Source: Paragordius varius
Lineage: Eukaryota > Nematomorpha
NCBI GenBank assembly: GCA_964247055.1
Contig: OZ176050.1
Span: 2,914,001-2,978,000 of the forward strand
DNA length: 64,000 nt
Direction: 5' to 3'
A program made the translations under genes and the position numbers. The notes below the pieces were generated by a model that was not told where the DNA came from, ran no database searches, and saw only the letters and a list, made by a program, of their open reading frames with translations. Positions 36,177-48,744 of the stretch are shown here, in pieces. Each line of letters begins with the position of its first letter. Position 1 is the stretch's first letter.

Positions 36177-37930
36177 TTCTTGATTCGCTTAGCTTTGGTG
36201 AAATTATGACATAATAATAAAAAGCAAGCATTAAACTAATTTTTATCATTAATACCTATAAACAGATAATTTTAATTGTTGTTTAAGATTAATTAAACTT
36301 TTCTAAGTTATAGTATTTAAAAACCATTTTAAATTCTTAATAACTCAAATTTAGATTAAGTTTTTTTTAGTTTTGCCTATTTTAAAAAGAGTTTCTGTTG
36401 TTTAAATATAATATTTTGGAGTACTTTCTTACTTTTTATAATATAATAGTCTAAAAAGTATAATTTATCGATTGATATGCTCGATAAATGCTTGCAAAAC
36501 ATTTAGGTATACGGACTATATTCAATTTCAAAAATGTGAATATTGAAAACTTCTTTCTATAAAAATGGTTAATTATATCAATAATTTTTGTTTATAAATT
36601 AACCAAAAATAATAAACGTATTTAACAGCACAATACCTGTAGTTTTGTACCCCAGATCAATTTTGAATTAAAAAATTTTCACAAAGTAGTTAAAATCAAA
36701 TTAAAAAATATGCTTTCAAGATTTCATGAATTAAAAAAATATTTTTAAAAATATAAAATGAAATAAATCCTTATAAAACTACCCCAAAATGTGATCGAAA
36801 ACAAAAAAATGAAAAGGTAAAAAATACAGTGTTAATGTGCACATATATTTATGCATGGTAACAGATATCACAACAACTAATGATTGATAATTTTCAATCC
36901 AACCAGCCGTCGAGTACAAGTTTAGCCAAGGAAATGAAGAATAATTGTAGTTAATGGAAGTTGAAAATCTTAATAAATATAAAATAATATATTTCTGTAT
37001 ATTATGAACCAGATTTTGAGATATAAACCGAAGTCTCATTAATTTAATTAAATATGCTCAAGTTGTAACTGATCCCTCCACTTACACAAGCAAAGGGGCA
37101 TAAAAAACATTAAATATTTAAAAATCTCTAATAGTAAAGAAACAATAAAATATTTTTATATTTTAAAATATATGGTACAATTCAGCTGCGTTTTATATGC
37201 GAATCACAAATAATCTTGGTTCGGCATATGTGTACAACAGCCATATAATATTTATCGGTTTTTGGCGCACGGCCCTTGAAACAAAAAATTTATTCGGCCA
37301 TCAAATTTTTTTTCATAAATAACACTGTTCTTTATCAATAAAAATTATCACAATTAATTTTTTACTATTTGCTGGAATTCTGAGAGAAAAAAATATCCTG
37401 ATAAAATATGTATATTCTGATATTAATATATAAATATTTTTAAGTTGCTTTTGGTTTTGGGCCTTACAAGTGCTTCATATCAAAGTAAAATATGCGCCCA
37501 TTATATTAAAAACTTTTCGTGCTAAATATTTTATTACAATAATTAACATTTTAAGTGTTATTTCATATAAAACTTTATTTTAGTCAGTTTTTTAAATAAA
37601 TATAAATATGGTGATTACTTGATAATAATTTTTATCGTATGCTTAATTATGACGTCAGTAAAATATAATTTGCTGTGTTTATTTTATACTACAATAAAAA
37701 TATATATGGACAAGTTAAACAATGGGGAAACACATTATATAAAATTGCAGATAAAAATCTGAGTAAATATTCATTTTGTCTTGCGTGTTATGTGTTTTTA
37801 CTATAGAAGTTTAAGTACGAAAACTTGAACGATTTTAAAACATTTTACCATCAGTTGTAATGGGAAAAGGCTTTGCTGTTATATACTATTTATTTATATA
37901 TGTAAAGATATTCTGTCCGTAAACAAATTG
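35225..37930 (+). repeat. Arm 1 of a ~2.7-kb inverted duplication
   Basis: This stretch, from intron 3 of the NPF gene through exons 4 and 5 and about 1.75 kb of 3' flank, reappears inverted at 57950-60604. Matching landmarks are GAAATTCCCCCTAACCAAAT (exon 4), GGGGGCCGCCAACCCC (exon 5), the GTACCCCAGATCAATTTTGA block, a family A fragment near 37440-37520, and AGGCTTTGCTGTT near 37869. The 3' flank (36177-37930) has no other gene. Confidence 0.8.
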
Positions 37931-38149
37931 TACTTTCAAATTAATCTGATTTTCTTTTTTTAATATTTTTTAAGTGAGAGCACTATGAAAATAAAACCGA
38001 ATATGTGTGCTTTATATAATTCAATTATTAATTATCTAATATATTATATAAATAAATGCCTAAATTTGTCATTTAAACAATTTGTAATAGATGAATGAAA
38101 AACATTAAAGTTCATGGCAAAAATATATTCACATTGTTGACAATCTAAA

Positions 38150-38731
38150 ATAATTTGAGTGTGACCTCTTATGCCCATCGCAAGTTGATGTTGTTGAGCT
38201 TGTAGTCAGTTATCGACCATTAGCGATTTTGTAGGAAAATTTCCTCCACTCGGTTCTGTCGTGGACTTTTAAGAAAGTTTTTGCAGTGACAATTTGGAAA
38301 GTGATAAGATTTCGTCTATCCAGCGAATACGTCTGCTTGCCATTAACTTTTCTTAATAATATCCTCCAAAGAATGTCCCCAAACAATGTGTCCAAAGTAA
38401 CCGAATTTTTGTTTTACTATTTTACCCCCAAGCGTTGTTTGTGCGTTAATTTTATTTACTGTCGATGTTCTTTATTTTGTCCTTCAATGTTATACCAAGT
38501 ATTTTTCTCCAGCAAAACATTTCAAAAGCGTTTATTTTTTTTCGTCTTCACTTTTGATAATCCAGCTTTCACATCCGTTATAACATGATAGGAAATATTA
38601 ATGCGTTTATTAGTCGGATTTTTGCTTTAAGGTTTATGTCATGAGATTTCCATACTTGTAGTGTGAGGCTAGAGCGCATACTGGAGCTTGAGTTGTTGAT
38701 AATGCTTCTAAGTTATGTGTATTCGTTGACT
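38150..38731 (-). mobile_element. Non-LTR retrotransposon relic, 3' part
   Basis: The minus strand shows the C-terminal region of a LINE ORF2 in several frames: INAFEMFCWRKILGI near 38530 (cf. AFEMWCWRRML of RTE/jockey-like LINEs), a FGHI-like block, RIRWIDEILSLSKLSLQKL near 38320, and the terminal TEPSGGNFPTKSL. It is separated from its RT domain (40544-41330) by the hAT insertion. It is frameshifted and inactive. The clade is uncertain. Confidence 0.75.
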
Positions 38732-38739
38732 ATTTAAAT

Positions 38740-40535
38740 CAGTGATACTCAAACCGCGGCCCGCGGGCCGCATGCGGCCCTAAGAGTACTTTAAAATTGC
38801 CCTATGACCAAATAGATACATAAATTATTTTTTTGATGAATTTTTAAAATACACATAAGCGACGTATTTTAATATTAATTTATTTTCTTAAAATTTAATT
38901 TTGGTAATTTTTATTTTTACGAATTTAAAATGTAGAAAAATTTTCCTACATTAATGATTTCAAAATTTTGGTTTACGTTGTTTCTGTATTTTATTTTCTT
39001 TTTTATTTTAAAATTTTTATTGCATTCCTTTTTTGTAAATAAAGCCTTTCACCCAAACTTGCATATTCTTTTCATTGCTATCTTATCATTTTCTGATACT
39101 CATTTCCATAAAATATTTTTCAAATCAACATCTCATCCTGTTTTTTTATAGCACATTTAAATTATATTCCTATATTTTTGAAAAAATTTACATAATTAAA
39201 CATAAATTAAAAGGATGACATCTAATGCTAAAAAACGTAAATTATCCGATGAAAATCGCTCCTTTTAAAAAGAATAGGAAGAATTTTTTTTTTTCGTTTT
39301 TAAAAAATGTTGTTACCTGCCTTATATGTAAGGACCACATAATTATGAAAAATACAATATGGAAAGACATCTCAATGTGCGCTCTTCGTGAGATTTTGCA
39401 ACGACAACATAACCAACGAGTATTTATTTTTACCAATGAATAATACCACGAAAAGAAGTAATTTACTAGAAATAATTAGCATTTTTTCAATAATAATGGC
39501 TTATCTATGATATGTCCCCCAATCATTGGAATAAACAAAGGATTTATTTCCCTTTTGAAAAACAAATATAGTTTGCAAAATATTTTATCCTTTTACTGCT
39601 TTATTCATCAGCAACTTGGTTTCGCCTATAAAAGATGAATCACTCAATCAAGTAATTAAAACGGTTGTGGATATAGTTCCACATCCGTGGCAAAGAATTC
39701 AACGACCGTAAATTCAAAAACCTTCTGAAAGATATCCACAGTGAATTTGACCATATTTGTACACCGCTGTACGATGGCTTAGCCTTACCAAAGTATTAAA
39801 TAAATTTTTTATTTTAAGGCATAAAATTCTATTATTTATAAATGATTACACAAGGTTTGACGAGGAAAATAATAGTGACAAACAGTGGGTTTTATTAGCC
39901 TAACTTTGCGACATTACTGCGGAGGTTATCATTTAACATTTTTATATAATGAGATGAAATTCAGAATTAGGAAATATTAAAAATTAAAACTTATTGAAAA
40001 TCCATGGCATATGGATAGATCCAATATTAAAGCAACTTGAGCATTTCGGTTTTGACAGGCGCATATCATTGAAGAATTCGTAAATCTTTAAAATGATTTC
40101 AGGAGGTTATATTAGGAGAATCGTGGGGAAGAAAGATTAGAGTTTTGGCAAGATGTGCCAAATACTGTTTTTCCCTCAACTTACACGTGTGAGGCGGCAT
40201 ATTCAAAAATGAAGTATGTCAAGAATACATACAGAAATCGCTCAACCGATGATCATATGGACGACGTATTAAGATTGGCCTGTCATGAAGCGAAACCAAA
40301 TTCAAAAATTATTGGTTAATATCATAATGTTAACGAAATATTTTAATTTTTTAAATGGTGCAAAACGAGTTTCTAGCTGGTTTTACATGCGATTCGCATA
40401 AAATTCATTGTGCTGATTTAGAGTATAAATATGTGCATATGTATCAAATAGCTATGGAATATTTGCCATTAGTTTATGGCCCTCGAAATAATATATTTTA
40501 TTTGGCCCGTCAAATTTTTTTGGTGAGTACCACTG
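38740..40535 (+). mobile_element. hAT transposon, degenerate, perfect 8-bp TSD
   Basis: The inverted ends CAGTGATACTCA and TGAGTACCACTG are flanked by identical ATTTAAAT (38732-38739 and 40536-40543). GC-rich subterminal words (CGCGGCCCGCGGGCCGC) are typical. The plus strand encodes broken pieces of a ZBED5/GTF2IRD2-like transposase: MTSNAKKRKLSDEN then a BED-type finger VVTCLICKDH near 39310, the FIHQQLG region near 39600, and the C-terminal dimerisation region FPSTYTCEAAYSKMKYVKN through to a stop at 40319. Several frameshifts and stops lie in between. It inserted into a LINE lying on the opposite strand. Confidence 0.88.
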
Positions 40536-40543
40536 ATTTAAAT

Positions 40544-41330
40544 TGTTCCGTTATTAATCCGAAGCGAGTCATAGGAATGAGGGGAGTTGATATGCAATAT
40601 AAGTTTTGTTGAGGTTTAATGTAAGATTGTATTTTTTGCACATATTTATAAAAGTTCGGAGACTGTTTTCAAGGTTTGTTTGTGAATTTGCCAAGATAAC
40701 CGTGTCGTCTGCGTAGTGGAGAGTCGCCAGAGTGTTACCCCCCACTTCTATTCCTGGCATTTAGATCCCTCATACATTCCAAATGTATGCTGAGCAACAT
40801 GGGGGATAAAATGAAGCCTTGACGACCTATGTTTATTGGACTCCAAGAGGTTGGGCCATGGGGGGTAAGTGATAGGTAGGAGTTGGAGTATTTGGATTTA
40901 ATTAGTTTGATTAAGTGATTTGTTCCAATGTAGTTTTATTTCCGCATTCTCCAGAAGTCAATGTATATTATATTTTTTCCAGGATGTGGATACTAGCCAA
41001 TTGTCCATAAGGTAATGAACCGAGTCATGCGGCACACTGTTTTAATTAGCTCTCAATATCTGCGCCTTTATTCTTCTGCCCCCAAACTGTAGATTTCGCA
41101 TAATGGCAGCATGGCCAGTGAGTAATATAACAGACAATTTCTCACTTTTGTTAAACGATTTTTTCATCGCAAAGAATAGGATCATTGTCCCTTGTATTTT
41201 TAAAAATGGGTACTATCTTGCGGTGCTAAAATTTTTCATAGAATTTTATACCGCGAGTAATACATCTTTGCCGTTTTTTTCGTTTTTTTGATTTTAGAAT
41301 ACAATTTGTAACATGTTCGGCCTAAGATCC
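40544..41330 (-). mobile_element. Non-LTR retrotransposon relic, reverse transcriptase part
   Basis: The minus strand carries RT blocks: a GDNDP-type early block near 41180, RQGFILSPMLLSIHLECM near 40800, and the catalytic HYADDTVILANSQTNLEN near 40700, continuing CKKYNLTLNLNKT. The orientation and order fit one LINE with the 38150-38731 piece before the hAT insertion. The reading frame is broken. The endonuclease half was not found. Confidence 0.8.
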
Positions 41331-43298
41331 GTTTGAATTTGTTAGCAAAACTATCTAGTGGTCTTGATATAGTATCTAAGACTACGTTCCTTCCATGCCA
41401 TATATTAAATCGTTTAATTTTACTCCATAAAGTGCTTGCCGGACGACAGACCCGGTTATTCGGAATCGATAGATCGACCGAAAATTCTCTTCACTTCATA
41501 ATCGACCGAAAATTCTCTTCACTTCATAGCCCTCTTCATAGATTTCATTATTATTTGTTTTTTATCTAACTATCAATGCATCTCCTTATAATAACAAAAT
41601 ACGCACTTTTGGAGCATGTGGTAGGACAGGAAGCGGTAGGTTTTTGAACTTTACAATAAGTCCCCCCGATTTTATAGTTGCGCAAATTTCGATAATAATA
41701 ATTAAATGTGGATTATAGATAAAAAGATAGGTTTTTGCGGATTTCAGTTATCCAATTATCAAACCTTTTTAAGTTGATTCGAGTTTAATGGAACAAAAGG
41801 CGGGTTGTTTTAACAATGCCAAATGGTCGAATTCGTTAATTGCATGAATGTAGCTCCTGTTCATTTTTATGTTCTAAAATTTATCAAAAAGCCTCTATTT
41901 CATATTATTGTAAGATATGTTGCTGTTCCATCCACGCTAGGTAGCACCGGCATGACTTTGTCTTTTTACGAAAAACTCCAAGATTGATACAAGCCTTACG
42001 ATTGCATCGACATTCATGTCATTCTGGATTTCACAACACCCTGAACATAAATGCTCTTTCATTTGAGAATATACAAGGATGTGATTTAAGTAAGGCTCAG
42101 ATAGAAATTACCCGATTCCAATTTCAATAATAATTAATATGAACCGTTTGGATGTTTTAAAAAAGAAAATAAGACAATTTTATGATAATAGTTTCAAATG
42201 TTAAACAATAAAGAATACTTGGTTAGCTGAGTACACTGATATAAGGTTTTAAAATTTACTAATGCGTAGCTGTTCTAAAATCCTTGGGCCCAACCCCAGA
42301 ATTGACAATCCGAAAATTGAAAGGACTGTGGCGTCCGATGTGATCCAATCTTTAACCCTTTTGATAGCTGTGCGACCCTTCGAATCAAGTTAGTCAAAAA
42401 ATTTTAAGTTTCCTATTATGGCCTAACAGACCTAGATAAACACTATTTAATCTAGCTTTTTTATTGCCTGTGTCGACCATGATTATAAATTTTTGGTTAT
42501 TGCATGAAGCGCTTTCTGGATAGAATTTAATTTTCATAGAGCTATTACATGGTGTATGATGCTTGTGTGTCTCAAATTGCAAAGGATACCACGATACTAC
42601 TTTAAACACTTAAGTGGTCCTGAATGGCACACCCATATTTTTTTACTGTTTTCTTCTTTCTCTTTAATTGGATTTTATTGATTATGGTCGCACCCCTCGT
42701 TGTCTGTTTGCACCAATTTAATTTTGTTTTTTTCCATCTCCCTTTTCTCTTTACAGCCGAACCCTAAAAGGGAAGAGCTTAATTATTCGTCAATTTGACC
42801 TAATATTAAGATTAAATCTTTCTATAGGTAAAAATTAAATGGTTAGCAGTTTATTTCTCGATTAGTGTGCCATTTTATAATAGATGTGAGACAATGTAAA
42901 AAAAATGATGAATATATACGAAGTGGATACCTAAAAACAGCGCAAAAAATTGAATCAACCCACAGTATAGTTAGCAAAATATAAAATAATGATATGATCA
43001 TGGAGGTTTTTGGTTTTAAAGGCATTAATATATCATTACCATATTCGACTTACAACATTTAAAAAATCATTATATTCAGGGACTTTTATCATCAAATTTA
43101 ATAGATAAAAGTAATTTATAATAATGTAAATTTTGGCAATAATACTTTTTTCGATGTAGATTATATTTTTAAATAGTAATAATTAAAAATGTTCTAAATA
43201 CTTTTTCATTTTATCAATATATATTTGAAAAAATGCGGAGAGGCGTGGCTAACTTTACAAAAAATTTTGATTTAACATTAGTAAATTTTCATAAACAA
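41331..43298. other. Unassigned region beside the LINE
   Basis: Slightly richer in GC than the surroundings in places (41440-41480, 41925-42010, 42280-42380), which suggests decayed element sequence, perhaps the 5' part of the LINE. No domain is recognisable. No host gene is seen. Confidence 0.35.
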
Positions 43299-43854
43299 CT
43301 AGCGTAAATCTCGTGTTGCTACGCAGCCCGAGGAAGTCCTACGGACTTCTTGGGGGGGAGGGGGATTTGAAAAAAGGGACAATAAAATTATTTACATATG
43401 TGGATTATTTCGAAAAATTATTTAATAGCTATGATCTCATAGGAATCTTAAAACGGTGCACTCATACTAATTTATTGTTTACTTGGGGGAAAAATAGATT
43501 TAAAAAATTATTTTTGTGGACTTTGTTTTTGAAAAAATGGCATTTTACAGGGGGAGCGTGTAAAAAAGGCCTAAATTAAAAAAGTGACTCGACTATGTTC
43601 AGCGCGATCAAAAATAAGTAAACAAAAATCATATTTAAAATTGAATGGTCCAACACGGTCTCCAAAAAATTGACTTAATCCATTTTTCAAACGGGGTGGG
43701 CCCGAACTGGGGGCCTATTTTAAAAAAAGGGCGAAGCTATTGTCGGGGCATTCATTAATGATTATATTTTTTCGATGTTTGGATTTGAATGGGTCTACCG
43801 GTTTTCCTTACCAGATCACAAAGCCAGCATTTTCCATTTTTATAAATATATAGA
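43299..43854 (-). mobile_element. Complete non-autonomous Helitron (copy H4)
   Basis: On the minus strand it starts TCTATATATTTATAAAAATGG and ends with the hairpin and TTTACGCTAG, between host A and T. It is 556 bp, co-linear with H1 (186-771). The 3' hairpin region reads, on the plus strand, CTCGTGTTGCTACGCAGCCCGAG, followed by the GAAGTCC/GGACTTC inverted repeat. Confidence 0.82.
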
Positions 43855-44164
43855 TTATAATGTTACAAAATTATGTGGTCCCTAAACATCTACTTTCAAG
43901 ACAAATGATTGTTGCGAATTATCGAAATTAATTTTTATAAAATTGTCCCTTAAGTATTTATTGTTTACAAAAAATCCAAATTAAAAAAAATCAATAAATG
44001 ACCATTCCCTATTCTTCTGCAGAACACAACAATTAATTATAAATGATTATTATTTTAAAATAAATTGCGTATATCAGGATAATTGATAATTCAAACAATT
44101 TGCTATCAAAAATTGAAAACAAATCCCATAAGGCTTAAATGTGGCATTTTCGTGTTAATCAATA

Positions 44165-44545
44165 TTAACACTTGGGTACAACACATTCATTTCAGTTCTT
44201 CGATTCAATACCCCAGACCTATTTAAAATTAAATACTTTATAAAATATGGAAGGAATCGAAACCATAGCAAAATTTTGCACTTATATAACATAACCTGAA
44301 TATATATAAAATTCATTCAAAAATACTTGATATTACTTATTTTAAGGTAAAACCCAAATGTAAAAATATACTTAACCTGACACGTGTGCAATTGAAAAAT
44401 AATGCAAAATAAACTATTTTTTCTATTTCCATCAATGTTAGAAATAAATATTAGCCTTATTTTAACTTAAAATTCAAATGATAACGATTTGAAATTTTTT
44501 TGTAAAATAATAATGGCGTCGAAGTAATTTGACATGGAACTTTTT
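44165..44545. repeat. Truncated family B MITE
   Basis: It begins TTAACACTTGGGTACAACACA like the other copies and reaches the AATGGCGTCGAAGTAATTTG block. There it is cut by Helitron-like sequence at about 44546, so the right half is missing. Confidence 0.6.
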
Positions 44546-45500
44546 TTATAAAAATGGATGCTGGTTTTGTGATTTTCGGGAAAACTGGTATACCCATTCA
44601 AATCCAAATATCAAAAAAATATAATCATAAATGAATGTCCCGAAAATAGCTTGGCCTTTTTTAGTTATTCTACGAGTTCGGGCCCAACCCGTGTAAAAAA
44701 GGGGTTTTTTGAAAAAGTCCACAAAAACGTGTCTCTGAGACAATTTTCCGGAAAATATGTTGGACCATTCGATTTCAAATATGATTTATTAAATTTTTTT
44801 CGGTTACGCCGAACATAGTCGGATCGCTTTAATTTAGGCCTTACCCGCTCCCCTTGTAGATGTTATTTTTTTATAACAGAATCCACAATTCGTCCAAGGT
44901 ATGAGACCGTAAAAATTTAATGAGAATTTCACTCTGTTAAAAAGGAAAAAAATTTTAGTCGGGCGTTTTTTTATAATGGCTGCTGGGTAAACAGATAACC
45001 GTTATAACTGCTTTGTTATATCGAAATAGCGTGTCCTAAATATCAGAAAATCTATCATGCCATATAAATTCAAAAGGTGTTAAAGATTACCCGTAAGAAG
45101 GCAAAATTTTGGTTGTGTGTTTTTTAAATTGTTAATTAGGCCCTTCACGCCCTGAAAAATGCGCCATCATAGAATGATTTTTCAGTTTTGAGGCAGTTAT
45201 CCAAAAACTAATGAGGGCATATGATTCCAGTCCGAAAGGCAAAAATTTAATCAATCGCTTTTGTATCAACCTCTGGGTAGGGAACTACCCGACTAAAACT
45301 GTGCCACCTACATTTGCGTTGGGATTTAACTTTCAGAAAACTTATCAGGCCATATTAATAGGGACCTGAAATATCCGTAAAAAGGCAAAAATTTAAGTCG
45401 AGCGGTTTTTTAAATTAGCCGTAGCCCTTTATGCCCCTAAAAATGCGCCGTCAAACAATATTTTAGTTTTGAACCAATATTTCCAAGAACTTATAGGAAA
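44546..45500 (+). mobile_element. Helitron copy with internal repeats (H5)
   Basis: It joins directly to the family B MITE at TATAAAAATGGATGCTGG, lacking the TCTATATAT start. It then follows the Helitron consensus (GGCCCAACCCGTGTAAAA, GCCGAACATAGTCGG) and the extended internal repeats, marked by CGCCCTGAAAAATGCGCC near 45149 and ATGCGCCGTC near 45440. No CTAG hairpin end was found. Confidence 0.65.
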
Positions 45501-47380
45501 TGGGCACAGTTTTAAAATTTTAGTAAGCACCGTTTTTAAATACTATGAAAGTATAACTATGATATAATGTTTAGAATAATAGACATACATAAATCACAAT
45601 TTCATTGAACCCTTTTTTTCAAATAAGGGCAGGCTTCAAATAACACAAACATGTTAACAATGGTAAAATAAATTAAAAAAAACTATTTAGGAATTTTAAT
45701 TTAAATTAACTGCCATAAGGATAATTTTTAGGTACAAAATTACTCTAAAATGTAATGTTGCATAAAAAATAAATGATAATGGTTAATATTTTAAAATTTC
45801 TTTTGTTTACTGTTATCTATCATAAAATACATACAAATTTTATTAATATTTATTAATTTCCCTCCGAAAATTGAGTCATTATTCTTACCTTTATATTCCT
45901 ATTAATGAATTAGTTGAAAAAAAAGCATTTTTAGTTATCGAACGATACCAAACACCCTATACTTTGTTTTGATATCAATAATAGTTTTTATTATTGGCTA
46001 TTGTTTCCACCATTTCTATTTATTTGCCTTCTAACAAAATTTTAATCATTTGTTATAACGAATATTGTTTATAATGCATCTATTTTCATATTACACTACA
46101 ATTACTTTTATTTTTGTGTAGCACCTTTGTAACTTTTTTATACATTCATGGATTGTATTTTATAACAGAATAAATGTTCATCTTTATTTTTTTAACTAAA
46201 ATAAATTAAAACATTATGTTTATATATTGCGTTTTACAATTAAGTTATCTAAATACAATGGAGTAAAATTTATGAAATTGATTTACACTTCATTTTAAAC
46301 TGATTTTTACTATTTATAATGCTGAATGTGTTTTTGGTTTAAAAAATCGTTTTTAAGTATTTGAATTAACATTAGCATCACGTTCAGTCATAATCTATAT
46401 TTTCCAAATAGAGCGTGTTTATTAAATAATTTGATTGGATCCAATGCAAACCAATCGCGTATTTTTATATTGACAATTTCAATTATTTATAATTGCTGTT
46501 CATTAAATGGGCCATGAATAAAAATTTGTAATGTATGGCACTACATGTCGTAATAATCAATGTAAAAATTATAAATAATCCATGTTCCCTCTGATTTTCT
46601 ACTCCTGTGCAAAATAAGTTCATGTCGCCAATCGTTGCTAGTCCAGTTATAATTTTATATATATAAAAACTTATCCTTACTTTGAGACAAAAATCTAAAA
46701 AAGGTATGTGCCCATTTCAATTCAAAATTTCGCCCAATTATATTCGAGCCACCCTTGTAAAGACAGCCCTATTCACTACCTTCCCCTGTAAAAATAGTTA
46801 AACAAATTTTACGCAAGTTTTTTAGCCTGTATGAAATCCTTATTGTTTTTTACCTATAAAAATATGGTTGAACGCTTTTTATATCAGCGCTCGGAGCGCC
46901 TTCAAATTTAATTTTCAGGCTTACAAAGCCACATTGGTTTCTAAGGGCTTAGATATTTCCAAGAAAGGCAAATTTAGATAACTATTTAATTTACCCGCTT
47001 AAGGCTTTGGCCCTTACAAACGCGCCACCATAGATTAATACGCTAGCTTTATGGCAATATAGAGAAAAACGAGAGCATAAAAATTAAAATTGGTTTGAGA
47101 TATCATTAACAAAAAATTTTTTTGAACGCTTTTTAAATAGTCGTTGCGTTTGGCCCCACATTGAAAAACGTGCGTTTAAAGCTACTTTTTAAACAGTGTA
47201 TGAGACAATTAGAGTTTTGTATCCCGTATATTCTAAAGCTTAGCCGCTTGATAAGGCTCAAATTTCTGTAGTTGCGACAGAGAAACAAAGAAACTTTATT
47301 GTTATTTTAAGCCAACCTATGGGACTAGTTATTCACTAAGATGTCAAATATTTTTAATATAAAAGTAAATATTTTCTTCC
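45501..47380. other. AT-rich spacer with decayed Helitron-like repeats
   Basis: No gene is recognised. Between about 46700 and 47300, words of the Helitron internal repeats recur in diverged form (ACAAACGCGCCACCATAGAT near 47017, CTTTATGGCAATAT). From 45501 to 46700 nothing is recognised. Confidence 0.4.
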
Positions 47381-47824
47381 GTGCTCACTGGGTGAAGCTA
47401 CACCCTAAGACATAAATATTATTCTTGGGCCAATTTTGATAGATCGTGTTTGGAAGGAAGCCTATGAGATGAAAACATTCTCAAACTGGTGCAATGCGGT
47501 TATCATTATTGTCATGTTACAGGGTATTATAAAGTTATTATAATTCTAATATTTTTTGGCCAGATTATTTTTTGGAATACAAAAAGGGTTCCTAAAATTT
47601 TTTGCCTCCTGTTGAGTAGGACTTGCGTGACACCGGAAACACTACACAAAAAAATTGGCCGTTAATAAATTATCAAGTTAGGTCCAAGAATCAGTTGTTT
47701 TTTCCGTTATGCTAACTAATATGTTTTGCCGCCATTACCCACGTTGTATGGATTTGCCAAAACGTTTTCGAGCAGTCTTGATAAAAATAGCGAAGCTTGA
47801 GCCCATTACTTCGGAAAGTTTAGG

Positions 47825-47992
47825 ATGACCCGTGCCAAAATTAACGCCGCAGTTTTGATAGAGCAGCAGGTATTATACATTTAATTTTAGGTAACGAGTC
47901 TTTTGAACGATGTGACGTTTGAATCTATAATGCAACTCCAAGAAAGGGCGGCATGGGTTGCATTGCTAAATTTTTCCCAAAGTTTTTTGTAA
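47825..47992 (+). CDS. Candidate small gene or 3' exons with a 21-nt intron
   Basis: Two short exon-like stretches, 47825-47869 and 47891-47992, flank a 21-nt GT...AG stretch that contains an in-frame stop. Joined they read MTRAKINAAVLIEQQ then VTSLLNDVTFESIMQLQERA and AWVALLNFSQSFL, stop. Composition is well above the local AT level. Just upstream, an overlapping frame (MFCRHYPRCMDLPKRFRAV, near 47720) and another at 47430-47520 (FSNWCNAVIIIVMLQ) are also coding-like, so this may be the 3' end of a larger gene or a decaying one. No family is recognised. A chance GT/AG pair in a decayed element is the alternative. Confidence 0.3.
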
Positions 47993-48109
47993 AATTTAAA
48001 AAATAGCATTTACCTGGAATTAGCTAATTGCTTAATCGACCCTTCTAAAGGATGGGCATGTAGGTTATAATACAGATGTTTTTAAACATTTATATTTTTT
48101 TAATCCAAA

Positions 48110-48586
48110 AAACTAAAATTATTGCCTTTTATCAAAGAATACGAAAAATCCTTATTGAATTTTTACGGTCTCATACCTAGGGCGAAAAATATATTTAAGA
48201 GAATATTTTTGTGGTCTTTGTTTTTTGAAAAAAATGGCATTTTACGGGGGAAGCGGGTAAAAAGAGGGCCTAAATTAAAAAAGCGAGACGACTATGTTCG
48301 GCGCAATCGAAAATAAGTAAACAAAAATTATATTTGAAATTGAATGGTCCAACACGTACTCCGGAAAATTTTCTCAAAGACACGATTTTTGTGGACTTAT
48401 GTTTTCAAAAAAACCCGTTTTTTACACGTGGGACCGAACTGGGGGCCTATTTCAAAAAAAGGGCGAAGCTATTGTCGGGGCATTGATTAAGGATTATATT
48501 TTTCCGATGTTTTGATTTCAATGGGTATACCGGTTTTCCGGTACCAGATCACAAAGCCATCATTTTCCATTTTATAAATATATAGA
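48110..48586 (-). mobile_element. Helitron copy, 3'-truncated (H6)
   Basis: The 5' end is intact on the minus strand (TCTATATATTTATAAAATGG, next to host A at 48587). It covers the GGTTTTCCGGTACCAGATCA, GGGGGAAGCGGGTAAAAAGA and GGTCTCATACCTAGGGCGAA blocks, then stops near 48110 without the CTAG hairpin. Confidence 0.7.
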
Positions 48587-48744
48587 TGATAAAATCATTA
48601 ATTATTTATGGTTTACATTTTGGAGTAGTTTTCTACTTATAAAGCAGTTGATTTGAATTAAAATTCCTATTTCTTTATTTAATTATTTTACCATTGTAAA
48701 TATGATAGTGTTAGTTAGAGCCTTCCGCTATATAAAAAATGCTC

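Noticed and set aside
38286-38588. 100-codon plus-strand ORF
   Set aside because: It is the antisense of the LINE C-terminal region.
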